64,000 bases of DNA from Sepioteuthis lessoniana. Its lineage: Eukaryota > Mollusca > Cephalopoda > Myopsida > Loliginidae. The position numbers and the translations under genes are program-made. The notes under the pieces were generated by a model. The model made no database searches. It was not told where the DNA came from and worked only from the letters and a program-made list of their open reading frames with translations. The stretch lies in the NCBI GenBank assembly GCA_963585895.1, contig OY757907.1, forward strand, positions 109,869,986-109,933,985, read 5' to 3'. Shown one piece after another: positions 12,205-22,550 of this stretch; position 1 is the first letter of the stretch; each line of letters opens with the position of its first letter.

Positions 12205-12433
12205 GTTATTATATTGCCCAGGGGCTGTAGAATACACCGACTGCTTCTCTGCAGAGAGGTAAGACCCCCACCAGCAAGTGTCCTAATTATGACACTAAAC
12301 AATCTGATGGTGAGGTTCAAGTGATGCTCGGGTTTTGGGGAATGTGGAACACCTCTTCATTGCCATTGCTCCCAGGTCCACTCAGGCCCAGAATGGTAGC
12401 ACCTGTTAAGAAACCTTTTAATACACCTGTTCA
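12205..12433 (+). mobile_element. SINE-C, head half only
   Basis: GGGGCTGTAGAATACACCGA, CACTAAACAATCTGATGGTG and CATTGCTCCCAGGTCC are well matched. The copy stops near the AGGGTCC-equivalent and lacks the AT-rich half and tail, ending where mariner sequence begins. Confidence 0.75.
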
Positions 12434-12439
12434 ATGACT

Positions 12440-13096
12440 GCTTTAATATGGGGTTAGAGGCACTGACATACTCAAATCAGGTGACCTTTATCAATTTTGG
12501 ACATTGTGCTGGTTAAGGTAGACTTGAGAGATTGTATGGTATGATGGGGATGTTGAATGACTTTTCTCTTGACTATGCTCTGTATGTAATAATGCTGTGG
12601 ATTGAGGTCTTGAGAGCTAGGAAACCATGTGTCTAGGAGGAAAGGATCATAGGGATTGGCAAGCATCCATGCTTGGATTGTCCTAGCCTTATAAGATGGT
12701 GCAGAGTCATTTGGGAAAACAAACTGACACCTCCATATGACGTAAGGCTTGTAGTGGATGTGTTCATGCACAGTTTTTCTGATTATGAATTCTGAAACCT
12801 TGAGGTCCTTTGCAATGGCTCTGAATGACTTTTCAAGGTTTTTATTGCTTATTTCTTGGGCTTTTTGTATCAAGTTATGTTTTCTGGTGATATTAGAACT
12901 CTGTGAATGCCTTTTATATTTAGCTGCTGCTACTGCTGGATCACCATCTGTAGCTTCCAGCTCCTTTCAAACTTTGAAAATGAAGAATCAAGAAATTTTA
13001 AGGAAATACACTATCTCTGTATCACTACCTTGTACTATTGAGGCAATGGTTACTGTGTGTTCTTTTATTTCTTGAGTTAGCCTGAAATCTGACATT
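12440..13096 (-). pseudogene. mariner-family transposase remnant with internal deletion
   Basis: On the minus strand the N-terminal third is readable from ~13093, with an early frame change near 12960: an HTH segment (SFRAIAKDLKVSEFIIRKTV) followed by HYKPYVIWRCQFV. It jumps directly to the C-terminal third, with NDSAPSYKARTIQAWM and then FPSSQDLNPQHYYIQSIV, the family's DSAPSH and SPDLNP-DYY region. Roughly the middle third of a ~340-residue transposase, including the first catalytic aspartate region, is missing. Family terminal repeats are not securely identified. Confidence 0.75.
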
Positions 13097-13187
13097 ATTT
13101 ATCTGAAAAGTAAGGATAAAAAAATGTTTAAAAAATTTAGAGCTCTTGAAAGGGGTGTCCTTAAAAACTGACTCACACTGTGTGCGT

Positions 13188-13216
13188 GTATATATATATA
13201 TATATATATATATAAT
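13188..13216. repeat. (TA)n microsatellite
   Basis: TA run following a short GTGTGCG stretch upstream of the mariner remnant. Confidence 0.9.
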
Positions 13217-14111
13217 GTAATTTGTTAAATTTATAAATCAAGATTGCTCAATATTGTAGATATAAATTCCAAATGCAGGCACGAAAACTAATCCCTACTG
13301 AGCTACCCAAAAACTAAGGACTCCAAAGACGAATAAAAAACAAGAATAAAATAATAAATAAAAATACAACAGAGTGAATAAATTTACAAACCCCAAAATT
13401 AATATGATATAGACATGTAAAGAACTACACAATATAAACAGAACTGCCTATCCCAGAATTCCCCATAAACTCTATCACTCTTCCTATCATACCCAACACA
13501 CCAGTATATACTGAGATATCCATCATGAAGGAGCCATCTGATTGGATGATTATATAAGTGATAAACTGACAGTTCCAGGTGGTGTTGATTCTGTTTCTAT
13601 GCTACCCTAACTTATATATGCATGCTAACGTACTTAGTATATGAGAGTTTGCGTAATTCAGGAACTCTCGTTATAAAGTCCTGCAAAGCTGGCTCATTAC
13701 TGCTTCATGATCAAGCACTCATATAGCTATTTATTAAGCAAAAGGTTCCAAATTTCAGGCACTCGGTGAGAATTAAACTCACTGCACTAGAAAAGGTTTG
13801 CAAGATCAATTTGTTAACATCGTCTCTTAGTATGGCATCATTGTGGTTTATTAAGTTTTGCTTAGTTTGATACATGGCCTCTGAATGTGAGCACTTATTT
13901 TATAACAACCTTCCATGTTTGGGAATTCACTATCACATTTCAGTTGATGACTATTTACTAAGCTTACCCTTGTCAGTCACAAGGCCACTAATATATATAT
14001 TTCCTAACCCCTTCACAATGATTAGGATACAACACAAAATCAGTTTTTCAACAAAGTATACTTGGAGGGATTTTTAGCATAATACTTATTGTCACTGAAA
14101 GTAGAATCAGT
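13217..14111. other. mostly unrecognised; old SINE-A tail fragment at about 13995-14075
   Basis: The only repeat signal is a weak minus-strand SINE-A 3' part (CCTAACCCCTTCACAATGAT, AACACAAAATCAGTTTTTCA). No gene seen. Confidence 0.4.
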
Positions 14112-14558
14112 GGTTTGTTTGGGTTTATGGCATATCAAACATTGTAGGTTATTTAATGTCAAATCTTCTTAATAACATATATGGTTCCTAGTATTGTAAT
14201 GTATCACAAACAATTAGATAAACATCTGTCATTTGTTTACACATAGTTAAATGATCAAACTGTTCTATTTCAAGCAATTCAGTTTAGCATGTCGTTTGTT
14301 TGCATACAGTTTAAATGTCAAATAGTTCTATTTGACCCATAGATAAGACCCTGTCAGGTGCTACCACTCCATGCCTGAGTAGACCTGGGAGCGATGGCAA
14401 TGATGGGGTGCTCTGCATTCCCCAAGCTCCAGCATTACTAGAGCCTCACCACCAGATTGTTTAGTGTCATTATCAGGATGCTTATTAGGAGGTGGGTGTT
14501 ACCCCTCGGCAGAGATACAGTAGATGTACTCTGCTGCCCCAGCCAACTGAGCCAGGAA
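14112..14558 (-). mobile_element. SINE-C, near full length
   Basis: Minus-strand copy: tail complement GGTTTATGGCATATCAAAC, AT-rich half with repeated CAGTTTAAATG-type modules, CTAATGATAGGACC-equivalent junction, and head complement GCTGCCCCAGCCAACTGAG. Its head shows TGGCTCAGTTGGCTGGGG on the minus strand, which resembles a tRNA box A. Confidence 0.8.
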
Positions 14559-14654
14559 TAGGTGACCTGAGTTAAAATCATGATTAAGGCTGTTTACATG
14601 TTGTTTTATACAAATACCATTGAGAAAGGAATAAATCTCTCACTTCTAAAGCTT

Positions 14655-14925
14655 AAGATCAGACTTAGAAATTAACTGTGTATCACATCCATCTCATGGT
14701 GGAGGGGTTTGGTAAATATATACAACTGGTTTAAATTCTCAGTTTTCCTTCTCCAAGACCAGTTGCCATTCCAAGGTTAAAGAGCCTAGTCTTCCTTACT
14801 ATTTACTCATAGCTGGAGAGAAGAGATAGATTCTGTCTTTTCTCAAGGGCATTAGCACAAAGTGAAATGCAAACAGCCTTGTCCTGGATATGAATTTGGT
14901 TTGCCATGTCAATAACTTTTATCCC
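14655..14925. mobile_element. SINE-A, old copy with its tail in inverted orientation
   Basis: 14660-14718 reads as a plus-strand tail (GTATCACATCCATC..GTGGAGGGG). The adjoining 14719-14925 reads as the minus-strand body and head of the same old subfamily (TTTCCTTCTCCAAGACCAGT, GGTTAAAGAGCC). Confidence 0.55.
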
Positions 14926-15094
14926 CCCATGGAAAAAGGCATGAAACTATCTTTTCCTCTTTAGCGAGAAATAAAATAGCAAAGCAGACTTAGTTCTTAG
15001 TAGCTTAGCAACTTCACCCTTAAAATCCTATTTGCCATGTAAACTTCAACACTGACAGTGAGGCTGTGGCTCTTTTTTCAATAAGTTGTCCGAA

Positions 15095-15362
15095 GGCCTC
15101 CTCAGTTAGTATCATAGGAAATGGAATCTGTGACCTGAGTTCAAATCCTCTGTGCTTTTCACTTCATGGTAATGCCCTTGGAAAAGCATAAATAGATTTG
15201 TTCTTCCTCCAGCTATGGGTAAATAGTAGGGCAGGCTGAGCTCTTTAGGCTTGGTTAAACAAGCAATCTTGGAGAAAGAAAACTAAATTCAAACTGGCTT
15301 TACTCCATTTAAAAAATGATTTTGTGTCACATCTTCCCATGTTGGAGGGATTGGGTATATAA
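15095..15362 (+). mobile_element. SINE-A, old diverged copy
   Basis: Head with TTAGTATCATAGGAAATGG and GAGTTCAAATCCTC, body CCAGCTATGGGTAAATAGTA, tail GTGTCACATCTTCC..TTGGAGGG. Same old subfamily as the 14.7-kb copy. Confidence 0.7.
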
Positions 15363-15692
15363 ATACAGTTTGTAGTTTGTTTAGTTAATGCAGTTTTCCT
15401 CATAGCTTCTGATATCTAAATGCAGTGATTGGTGCAGCTCTAACTTTTTTTTTCCACTGCCTTGTTCATTCTGGTTTTGAGAATTTATCACTCAACTCTG
15501 AAAGTTCATGATGATGACAGTTCTTATCATCAAATTTTCTTTTCTGTGACTGTCACAAAGTGACTGAGTTTGCCAGAAGTAGCCCCTGAAAACCTTACAA
15601 TCACAGATTCAGACTTTTGATGAGACTCATCAGATCAACAGCAAATCAATTCATTTCTATAATTGATTATATTTGATTGATTGATTGATTTA

Positions 15693-15698
15693 TGTATG

Positions 15699-15736
<38 letters not shown>

Positions 15737-15740
15737 TATA
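15693..15740. repeat. (TA)n microsatellite with flanking TGAT repeats
   Basis: Interrupted TA run bordered on both sides by ATTGATTGAT repeats. Confidence 0.9.
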
Positions 15741-15958
15741 ATTGATTGATATATACTCAGGCTTTCTTTCATGGAACATTGTAATTCTTTGTCTCTAACA
15801 ATGAGATGCTTACAGATGGATTTTCATATCAGTATCTATGGGAATCTATGTATATGAGGGTGAGTGTCACTATCAATGTTTCTGGCTCAATGTATTAGGG
15901 GTGTGGGTAAGGTTTGGAATAAAATCCAACAGTATGAGACAAGCAAGACAATACAGAA

Positions 15959-16341
15959 AATTAAATTGACATATTTCACTATAAAGATGGCTTCTTCAGA
16001 AAATAAATTTTATTTTGTTGAAATGAAGTCTATATATGAAAAGGAAGGAGAGAATTGTACGGCTTGACTTTTTTCTTTTCTTTTTGATATCATGTATTGG
16101 TTAAATTTTGGACTTTATTTATATGATTGGAATGTGAGATACTAAAAGACATAAAAAAAAAACCCAAACAGATGTATTCATATAAATAAAGTCTGAAATT
16201 TAATCGATACAAAATATATAAAAAAAGAGAAAAAGATGTGTCATATTTCTCTCCCCCTTGTTAAATTTAGACTTCATTTTGGCAAAATAAAATTTCATTT
16301 TTGAAGAAGCCATCTTTATAAAGAAATATGTCAATTTAATT
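15959..16341. repeat. fold-back (inverted repeat), arms about 170 bp
   Basis: Left arm 15959-16128 pairs with right arm 16174-16341 imperfectly over nearly their whole length, leaving a ~45-nt spacer. Shared outward parts include AATTAAATTGACATATTTC and AAGATGGCTTCTTCA. Reading outward on each arm, a CTGAAGA (or TTGAAGA) is followed 16-20 nt later by GAAATATGTC. The motif is on the minus strand at 15999-15973 and on the plus strand at 16301-16327. Same topology as the fold-backs at 24.5, 34.4 and 53.5 kb. Confidence 0.85.
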
Positions 16342-16529
16342 ACCAGAGTTATCTTCCTTTCTTCATCTTAACATGTATCAAACATATTTTTATATTTTAC
16401 AGGCTTTACACTTCAAAGCTGATCTCACTTACATATCTAAAGATTCTAAGTCCTTTATTGTTTATTTTTATTTCATGTGAGTTTTTCACACCAATTTTAA
16501 CTGTCAACAAAATATCATGTTTCTATAGA

Positions 16530-17068
16530 CAGACTGCATCTCTCCAGATGAGTTAGACTCTTCCTAACAAGTGCTCTGGATATGATATGAAACCATCTGA
16601 TGATGTGTTTCCAGTCTGGGAGCTTTGGGGAATGTGGAGTATCTCTTCATTGCCATTGCTCCAAAGTCTATTCTTTCTGGGGTGGTAGTATCTGATCAGG
16701 TCCTTTGTTTGGGTCAAATAGAACTGTTACACATTTAACCTGTTAGCAAACAAATGACTTATGCTTGATTGAATTTTTTGTAAAAGAATTGTTTGATCAT
16801 TAAACTGTGTGAAAATAAATGACTGATGTTAAATTGGTAGTGATACATAGCAATCCTTGGAACCATTTAACTTTTTTGACTAAAAATAGAACTAAATAGA
16901 AACTAAATAGAACTATTTGATCATTGAATTGTATGTAAACAAGTGAATGATCTTAGTTATACCAAGCAATATCAAAAACTATTTAACTTTGTTAATATAT
17001 GTGAATAAACTGGATTTGGCATGAAATAACCTAGAATGGTTGATATTCCATACAACCAAACCAAACTC
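16530..17068 (+). mobile_element. SINE-C, long copy
   Basis: Head region AGACTGCATCTCTCCAGATG, GAAACCATCTGATGATG, GAGCTTTGGGGAATGTGGAG and GGGTCAAATAGAACTG. The AT-rich half has several repeated AACTGTGTG..AAATGACTGATG modules, and the tail ends GAATGGTTGATATTCC. The first ~15 bp of the head are lost. Confidence 0.8.
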
Positions 17069-17079
17069 AAGCCTCCAGT

Positions 17080-17520
17080 ACTTATAAAACTATTCTAGCT
17101 GCTTCTAACTTTGCTGTCATCTGAATGGTCTCAATTCTTCTTCTAATCTATTGTTCCTTCAGTTTGTTTTCCAACTTTTGGGAAACCATTCCAAGGGCTT
17201 TTAGAATTCATATCACTCTTGCCTTCAGGTTCCACAGCTTTTTTAACTGTCTGGCATGATTCAAGTATTTTTATCTTTTTGCTTTCTTTTATTTTCATTC
17301 TTTTGTCCACTGGAATGGCAAAATTTACAAGTTGACAATTTGTTTTCTTCTCTTGATAAAGTCCAAATCTGTGCTGTCCTATTTCTTTTTATGTTCTTCA
17401 CGTCCTGAAATCTTATTTCTGAGATGAGTTTTGGAAAGTTTTTAAATAGTCTATCTATTGTGTATGAAAGGTTCTGCCCTTGCACAATCCTGTGTTGGGC
17501 CAAAAACTCCTGCAAAAAAA
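17080..17520 (-). pseudogene. reverse-transcriptase polyprotein remnant, C-terminal region
   Basis: Minus strand: FKNFPKLISEIRFQDVKNIK.., then VNFAIPVDKRMKIKESKKIK, then KALGMVSQKLENKLKEQ and KLEAARIVL across frameshifts. This order resembles the RNase-less C-terminus I associate with the element whose N-terminal half lies at 5.15-6.32 kb. No catalytic motif is retained. The assignment rests on remembered family pattern. Confidence 0.5.
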
Positions 17521-17529
17521 GTATTGAGA

Positions 17530-17795
17530 CTACTGAATTAGCTATAACTTATCTAGTCTCTTTGTAGGAGTCCATAGGAGAATATTGTTTATGAGTGTGT
17601 CCTTTCTTCTCCAGCTGTATCCAGCATATGTTGCTCATCCTACTTGGATGATTTGTGAGATGAGAGGTAAGTGGCCGTACAGCTGCTTTTTTTTTTTTAA
17701 TGTTTCTTCCGGGATTTGTTTTACATAGTATGCTGCATTCTTGTGTAGTTCCCATCCAACTATTTCTCAGGTTCATTTCAAGAGTTTAAGAGGTG
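17530..17795 (-). pseudogene. RTE-type LINE piece, inverted 5' part of a twin copy
   Basis: Minus strand encodes the RTE C-terminal domain from the tryptophan-rich start through PLTSHLTNHPSRMSNICWIQ to YSPMDSYKET (family LPPIS..RRTRHAGHCW..LLWTPT). It ends just where the adjacent plus-strand piece begins in protein order, so the two pieces come from one insertion. A local T11 run sits at 17690. Confidence 0.7.
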
Positions 17796-17799
17796 AAAT

Positions 17800-17958
17800 A
17801 CAAGCGTTCACTGACCAGCAAAAACTTACTCATCAGCTCTTTGCAGACACTGGGTGCCATCTAGATGACTTATCAAGAGTGATGGTTGATAGGAGTAGAT
17901 AGAGAGTCGAGGGAATACATGCTGTTGGTAAGCCTTGATGATGATGATCTAGACATGA
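17800..17958 (+). pseudogene. RTE-type LINE 3' end (partner of the inverted piece)
   Basis: Plus strand encodes LTHQLFADTGCHLDDLSRVM and the polar terminal segment, then AAGCCTTGATGATGATGATC, the trinucleotide-repeat 3' end typical of RTE elements in this window. Confidence 0.7.
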
Positions 17959-18479
17959 GACACATCAGTTTAGTGTACATGTTTATTGTTAAATTTTGAA
18001 TTTCTTTTTTATTTAAAGACTTAGCTTTGATACTTTTCATCACACCTCAAAGAATCAAAGATTGGGATTTGAAGTTCTATGTTGGTATTAGAATACTTGG
18101 TGGGTAGGGAAGAGCTTTAGTTGTGTCCCCACTCTCCAAAGATCAATATCAGCATTTTATATATCTGTGATGTTCTAACACAGAACAAAACTGAAGGAAA
18201 GACCACATAAACTCATTTTCACATACAAGAACACTTAATGTTTCATATGCACATGGCATTTCAAGGAAAGAATACGTAGACATGTGCCAATAGTTGGAAT
18301 TATGCAAATATTCTTCCGTGAACAAGCAGTATGTTAAAGCAGAACAAAATAGCATAAGGCTTACTTGGCAATTGTGAGGAATATAGCAAGGGAGCTTTAC
18401 TGATTCTAGGCTGGGTCAGAGACAACATTTCTGCTGTTTGGTTGAGTTTGGTGCCATATCAATCATCATAGGTTATCAA

Positions 18480-18692
18480 ATTTATTAACTCCTCTGCTCG
18501 GGCAGGATATGACACAAGGTCAATTTTTAAGTGGAGTTTGATAAGTTTTGAATTCAGAGTTTTCCTTCTCCTAGACTAGTTGCCTAACCAAGGCGAAAGA
18601 AATCAGTCTGCCCTACTATCTAACCATTGTTGGAGGGAAAGTAATTAGATTCATACCTTTCCCGAGGGTATTAGTGGTATGTGAAATGCAAT
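18480..18692 (-). mobile_element. SINE-A, 5'-truncated
   Basis: Well-matched minus-strand tail and body (CTCTGCTCGGGCAGGATATG, CCTTCTCCTAGACTAGTTGC) ending before the tRNA-like head. Confidence 0.8.
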
Positions 18693-18918
18693 CAGAGTAG
18701 TTGGTAAATATGATCAACTATCAGGAGTTAATCAATGCCGAAGTCATCTTGGCTAAAGAACTTTTGTGCTATTATTTAAAGCATAGCTGTTGGAATAAGG
18801 ATGTTCATATTTTCCCCAAGGGTATTAGTCCAAAAGGGAATGTAATATTGTGAATGGAGTTACTATGATGTCTCAGTCCAGCAGGTGAACTACTACGCCA
18901 TGGAGACCCTCCCCACTC
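18693..18918 (-). mobile_element. SINE-A, old copy abutting the previous one
   Basis: Diverged minus-strand body (TTCCCCAAGGGTATTAGTCC) and head complement ending CTACGCCATGGAGACC. The younger SINE at 18480-18692 lies directly against its 3' part. Confidence 0.5.
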
Positions 18919-19124
18919 CATTATCAAAGAATAATTTAAAATACAGAGTTGTAATAATAGTAATAATAAGTAATTTACTTAACTCTTGTTATTTTATTGA
19001 TAATTAACTTTTTTAAAAAAGATGAAAAACCTGTAAAGTTCATCTGTCTGAAGAGATGATGTAAGGTTTCAATGACAAAATATAGATTTCAGAGAATCAC
19101 TTCAATTAAGCTAACTGAAATATT

Positions 19125-19428
19125 TCAAACTCTTTTGAGATTTGCACTGGGAACTTACTCAAGGATGTTGCATGCTAGAATCAACATCTTGGCTGCACAG
19201 CCACTAACTCCCATTTCACAAACCATCTAAGTATGATGAGCCAATTATGCTCAGCACTGCCTGAGAAGTAAAGATGAATTTATGTGTCATTCTTAAGTGG
19301 ACCTGTATTCATGGACAAAGAAGGGCTGGCCAACTAGCAAAAGCATACATTCTTCAGGTCAGTGTGGACATTGGATGCTGTCTTAAGGACTTCTGCAGAG
19401 TGATGGCCGGTAGGGATAGATGGTAAAA
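19125..19428 (+). pseudogene. RTE-type LINE C-terminal remnant
   Basis: Frame-hopping plus-strand similarity to the RTE end: AKAYILQVSVDIGCCLKDFC and RVMAGRDRW are clear near 19340-19420. The matching 3' end (GAGAGTCAAAGGAATG..AAGCCTTGATAATGA) lies at 19800-19842, beyond the inserted segment at 19429-19793. Confidence 0.65.
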
Positions 19429-19793
19429 TGTAGCGAGAGACGAAACTTACCTCCTGGATCAAAGCGCATAAGGCTATGCCTTGCTTGTCAAGCAGTAAAA
19501 AATATGTTCACTTCTGGAGGCAGAAGTTATAGTGAGCCAATCTCGTCTCTCACAAGAAGAAATCTACCTTGCATGTAAATTTCTATATGCCGGAACTTGC
19601 ATAAAAGAGCATGCGAGCAGCAGGAGCGTTGTTGTTGTTTGTGGACTGCTTTTTTGACTGACAGAACAAACGAGTTGACCAGAGGTATACTGAGGAAGGG
19701 CTGCTAGTCACGTGTGTTGTTATTTTTAGTCAACTGAGACTACCCAATTGTCTGAGGACTGTACAACTGATTTTTGCTTGAACTAGTTCTACA
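19429..19793 (+). mobile_element. probable solo LTR inserted in the RTE end
   Basis: The 365-bp insert begins TGTAGCGAGAGACG and ends AGTTCTACA, with 5-bp inverted ends TGTAG/CTACA. It has a TATA-like GCATAAAAGAG near 19601 and divides otherwise contiguous RTE sequence. Higher GC than its surroundings. The flanks (taaaa and ataca) do not form a clean duplication, so the ends may be off or the site has mutated. Confidence 0.5.
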
Positions 19794-19843
19794 ATACAAG
19801 AGAGTCAAAGGAATGTGCTGCTCAAAAGCCTTGATAATGAGTT

Positions 19844-20196
19844 TTGCGAGAAAAAAACAAATAACTTTAAGCCATTCATCTTTAGGATCAAAATTATAGC
19901 AGGAAATCAATTTTTTTTAAAAGAAAGTGAAAAAGTGAACTTATCTAAAACGAAAAAATTATCATTATGAAAATAAAAACAAACAGCAAAAAATTTACAA
20001 ATTAAAAATTAAATGAAATAATTGGTTTGCAAAGCTCAAATAGAATAATTCATTTCCTAATTTAAATCCTGGAATTATTTTAAATTTCTAAATATATAAT
20101 TTCACATCTGTAAACTTGAGAATCTACTTGTATATGTCTTAAGGAATATGTTTTTAAAAAATTAGCAATGCATTATATCATATAATATAAAATAAA
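19844..20196. other. no recognised feature
   Basis: A-rich unique sequence without coding or repeat signal. Confidence 0.5.
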
Positions 20197-20454
20197 TTGG
20201 CGACCGTAGTCGAGGGCAACCAGAAGGCTCCCTTTTCAGTAGCTACTACACCGAGGTGTAGGGGAGGGTGCTACTCCTTTCCTTGGATTGCTCCACTTTA
20301 CCCTTGATACGTACCTTATATTGCTGAGTGTTAAGAAAAGAGGCATCAAGTACCATTTTTAAAATCTTTGGTATGATGCAACCAGGGATTGAACCCAGGT
20401 CTCTGGTACCATTGGCAAACACTCTACCCACTAGGCCAGTGAGCCGGTACTCCT
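20197..20454 (-). mobile_element. SINE-B, full length
   Basis: Best SINE-B copy: 3' end complement GGCGACCGTAGTCGAGGGC, CTCCACTTTACCCTTGATAC, box-B complement GGGATTGAACCC and box-A complement CTCTACCCACTAGGCCAGTG. The boxes show the tRNA origin. I do not see a functional cloverleaf. Confidence 0.85.
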
Positions 20455-20870
20455 GCATAAAGTATTTTAGTTTTCAACATAATCATGAATTTTTATGTCA
20501 CTCAGAGTTTTACTAGAACTACTAAAAATGCCAATTATATTTCCTTTATTAAATTTTGTTATGTATGGAATAATTTTAGGGCAAATTATCTCTCTTGAAT
20601 TATTCAGAAATTGTCTGAGATAGATTTTGGAAGTTTAAAGAAAAAAAAAGAAAAAGGTATCAAAATTAACAGTGGGCAACTTTACGTTTCCAGATTAGCC
20701 AGTGGCCTCAATGTTATCTTTGAATTATCTAAATTCCAGTCCAACTTCAAATAGTTCTTGCAGATCTAAATAGCACAAGGCACAAAATTTGTTAAGGAAG
20801 AATCTAAAAAGAACATAAAGAATTTTCTTTTATCAAATTGATGATTTTTAGAAGCATTTTGACAAGTCTG
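20455..20870. other. no recognised feature
   Basis: Unique AT-rich sequence. Confidence 0.5.
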
Positions 20871-21186
20871 CTGTGGTTTGGTTTGATGGCATATCAACCA
20901 TTGTAGGTTATTTACTGCTAAATCCATTTGTATACATATAAACTGTTTTATTTCAAACAATTTAGTACATATTTTAGTTTTATTTTACTTTTAGATAGGA
21001 GCCTATCAGGTGGTACCACTCTTGGCCAGACTGGATCTGGGAGCAATGGCAATAAAGGGTTACTCTGAATTCCCTCAGTCTCGCCATCAGATTGTTTAGT
21101 GTCCTATCCAGGACACTCAGAGGAGTTTTACCCTTCTGCAGAGATGCAGCTTGTGTATTCTGCAGTCCCAGCCAAGCGGGCCAATT
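20871..21186 (-). mobile_element. SINE-C, shortened
   Basis: Tail complement GTTTGATGGCATATCAACCA, short AT-rich half, ATAGGAGCCTATCAGGTGG junction and head complement CTGCAGTCCCAGCCAAGCGG. Confidence 0.8.
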
Positions 21187-21244
21187 TTGACTAATAATGT
21201 CTTTGCGAATATAACCAATGATACAATTTAATCCTTTCTTTTTG

Positions 21245-21488
21245 GGGTTGGTGGGGGATTTGCCATAGCATAATGGCTAAAGTGCTGGACAGTGGCCTCA
21301 AAAGGAGTGTGTTCTTACTCCAGTTGCTCACTATTTCATTAACTTTTAGACTAGTACCCTTGAGAAAGGTATTGAACCCCTGACTATTGGTTAAATAGCA
21401 TCACTTTAATTCTTCTACAAGGATGGTTTGGGCATTAAATAACCCATGAAGGCTGATATATCATTAAACAAAGAAACCAAACCAAACC
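21245..21488 (+). mobile_element. SINE-D, full length
   Basis: tRNA-like head CATAGCATAATGGCTAAAGT, body TACCCTTGAGAAAGGTATTG, tail GGCATTAAATAACCC..GGCTGATATATCATTAAAC. Confidence 0.8.
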
Positions 21489-21538
21489 TTGACATCGATC
21501 ATATTGATAACCAATGTCAAATAATTGATTTAGATAAT

Positions 21539-21598
21539 GTTCTTCTTAATATATACTTACATTAAGGCCAACAAGTGTAAGTATATATAAAGAAGAAC
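21539..21598. repeat. short near-perfect hairpin, 23-bp arms
   Basis: GTTCTTCTTAATATATACTT.. (21539-21561) pairs with its inverted copy at 21576-21598 with one mismatch across a 14-nt loop. No surrounding element explains it. Confidence 0.8.
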
Positions 21599-21942
21599 GT
21601 AAAGAAGTTTGATATGAAGTCACTCCCCATTTATGGGATTTATAATTATTAAAAAAATAACCGAATTGCAACAGCAATAGAACATAAACATTAGAAGATT
21701 TTAAAAAAAAGCAACAAATACTGCTAAAAACCTTAAAAACTTCATAGTATTTTGGTTCAGTTTGGAATCTTACTATTTTGTTTGTTCAATTTTGAAATTC
21801 AGCAGCGTTATTGATGAGGTTTAGAATACTCTGATGGTATCCCTGGGCTCCCCAAGAAAAATGAGACATCAAGAAAGAAAATAAAGGATGAGCATGTAAG
21901 TTTCATAGAACCTAAAAACCAATCCCACTTGGTAGTTTAGAA
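21599..21942. other. no recognised feature
   Basis: Unique AT-rich sequence. Confidence 0.5.
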
Positions 21943-22550
21943 TCAGAGTGGTAGCACCTGACAGTTGTTAGTGTTATTTAGCAGTGCTTGAAACCATTTA
22001 ACTGTGTGCAAATAAAACTATTTATGTTTGATAGTAATATTTAAAATTATGAAAGTGAGTGCAAACATGATTAAAACTAAATAGAACTATTTGTGTTAGA
22101 ATATTTTAAACGATTAAACTGTTTGCAATGAATAGTAATACCCGTTGTAATGTCTAACACCTGGCTCGTGGGTAACAAAGAAAAGAACAGAACACAAAGA
22201 GATGTTAACAGCTCACTGCCGGAGTAGAACTGACTTATTCGCTGGCAATATACTTTATTTACATTATTTACAAGTGCCACTGTTTTACTCATGACTGGAT
22301 AGGTCAAGAAGATATATGCTGGTGACATACTTTGGGGTTACTTCTCTTTGACTAGAATATTACACCCATGTGCAAATAAATTAGCTTTGACGCACTTAAA
22401 AAAAGATCACCTAGAAACTATTGAATTATAAATTGAATGTATAACCATTTAACTATATGCTAACAAATCAACTCTGGCTCATTTAAAAATATTATCTACG
22501 AACTATTCCTTTACAAATCATATTGTTGCAGAAAGAATTTGGCATTTTTG
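21943..22550 (+). mobile_element. SINE-C, split by a small solo LTR and tail-truncated
   Basis: AGTGGTAGCACCTGAC and several AACCATTTAACTGTGTGC modules run to 22145. The family resumes after 22364 with CATGTGCAAATAAATTAG, AACCATTTAACTATATGC and AATTTGGCATT, where it stops abruptly at ~22550. Confidence 0.65.
22146..22364. mobile_element. small solo LTR-like insertion, 219 bp
   Basis: Begins TGTAATGTC and ends GAATATTACA, giving perfect 6-bp inverted ends TGTAAT/ATTACA. It is flanked by CCCGT and CCCAT (4 of 5 identical), as expected of an LTR target duplication. It interrupts a SINE-C body that resumes in register. No internal coding remains. Alternative: a small DNA transposon, though TG..CA ends and a 5-bp duplication favour an LTR. 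Confidence 0.6.
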
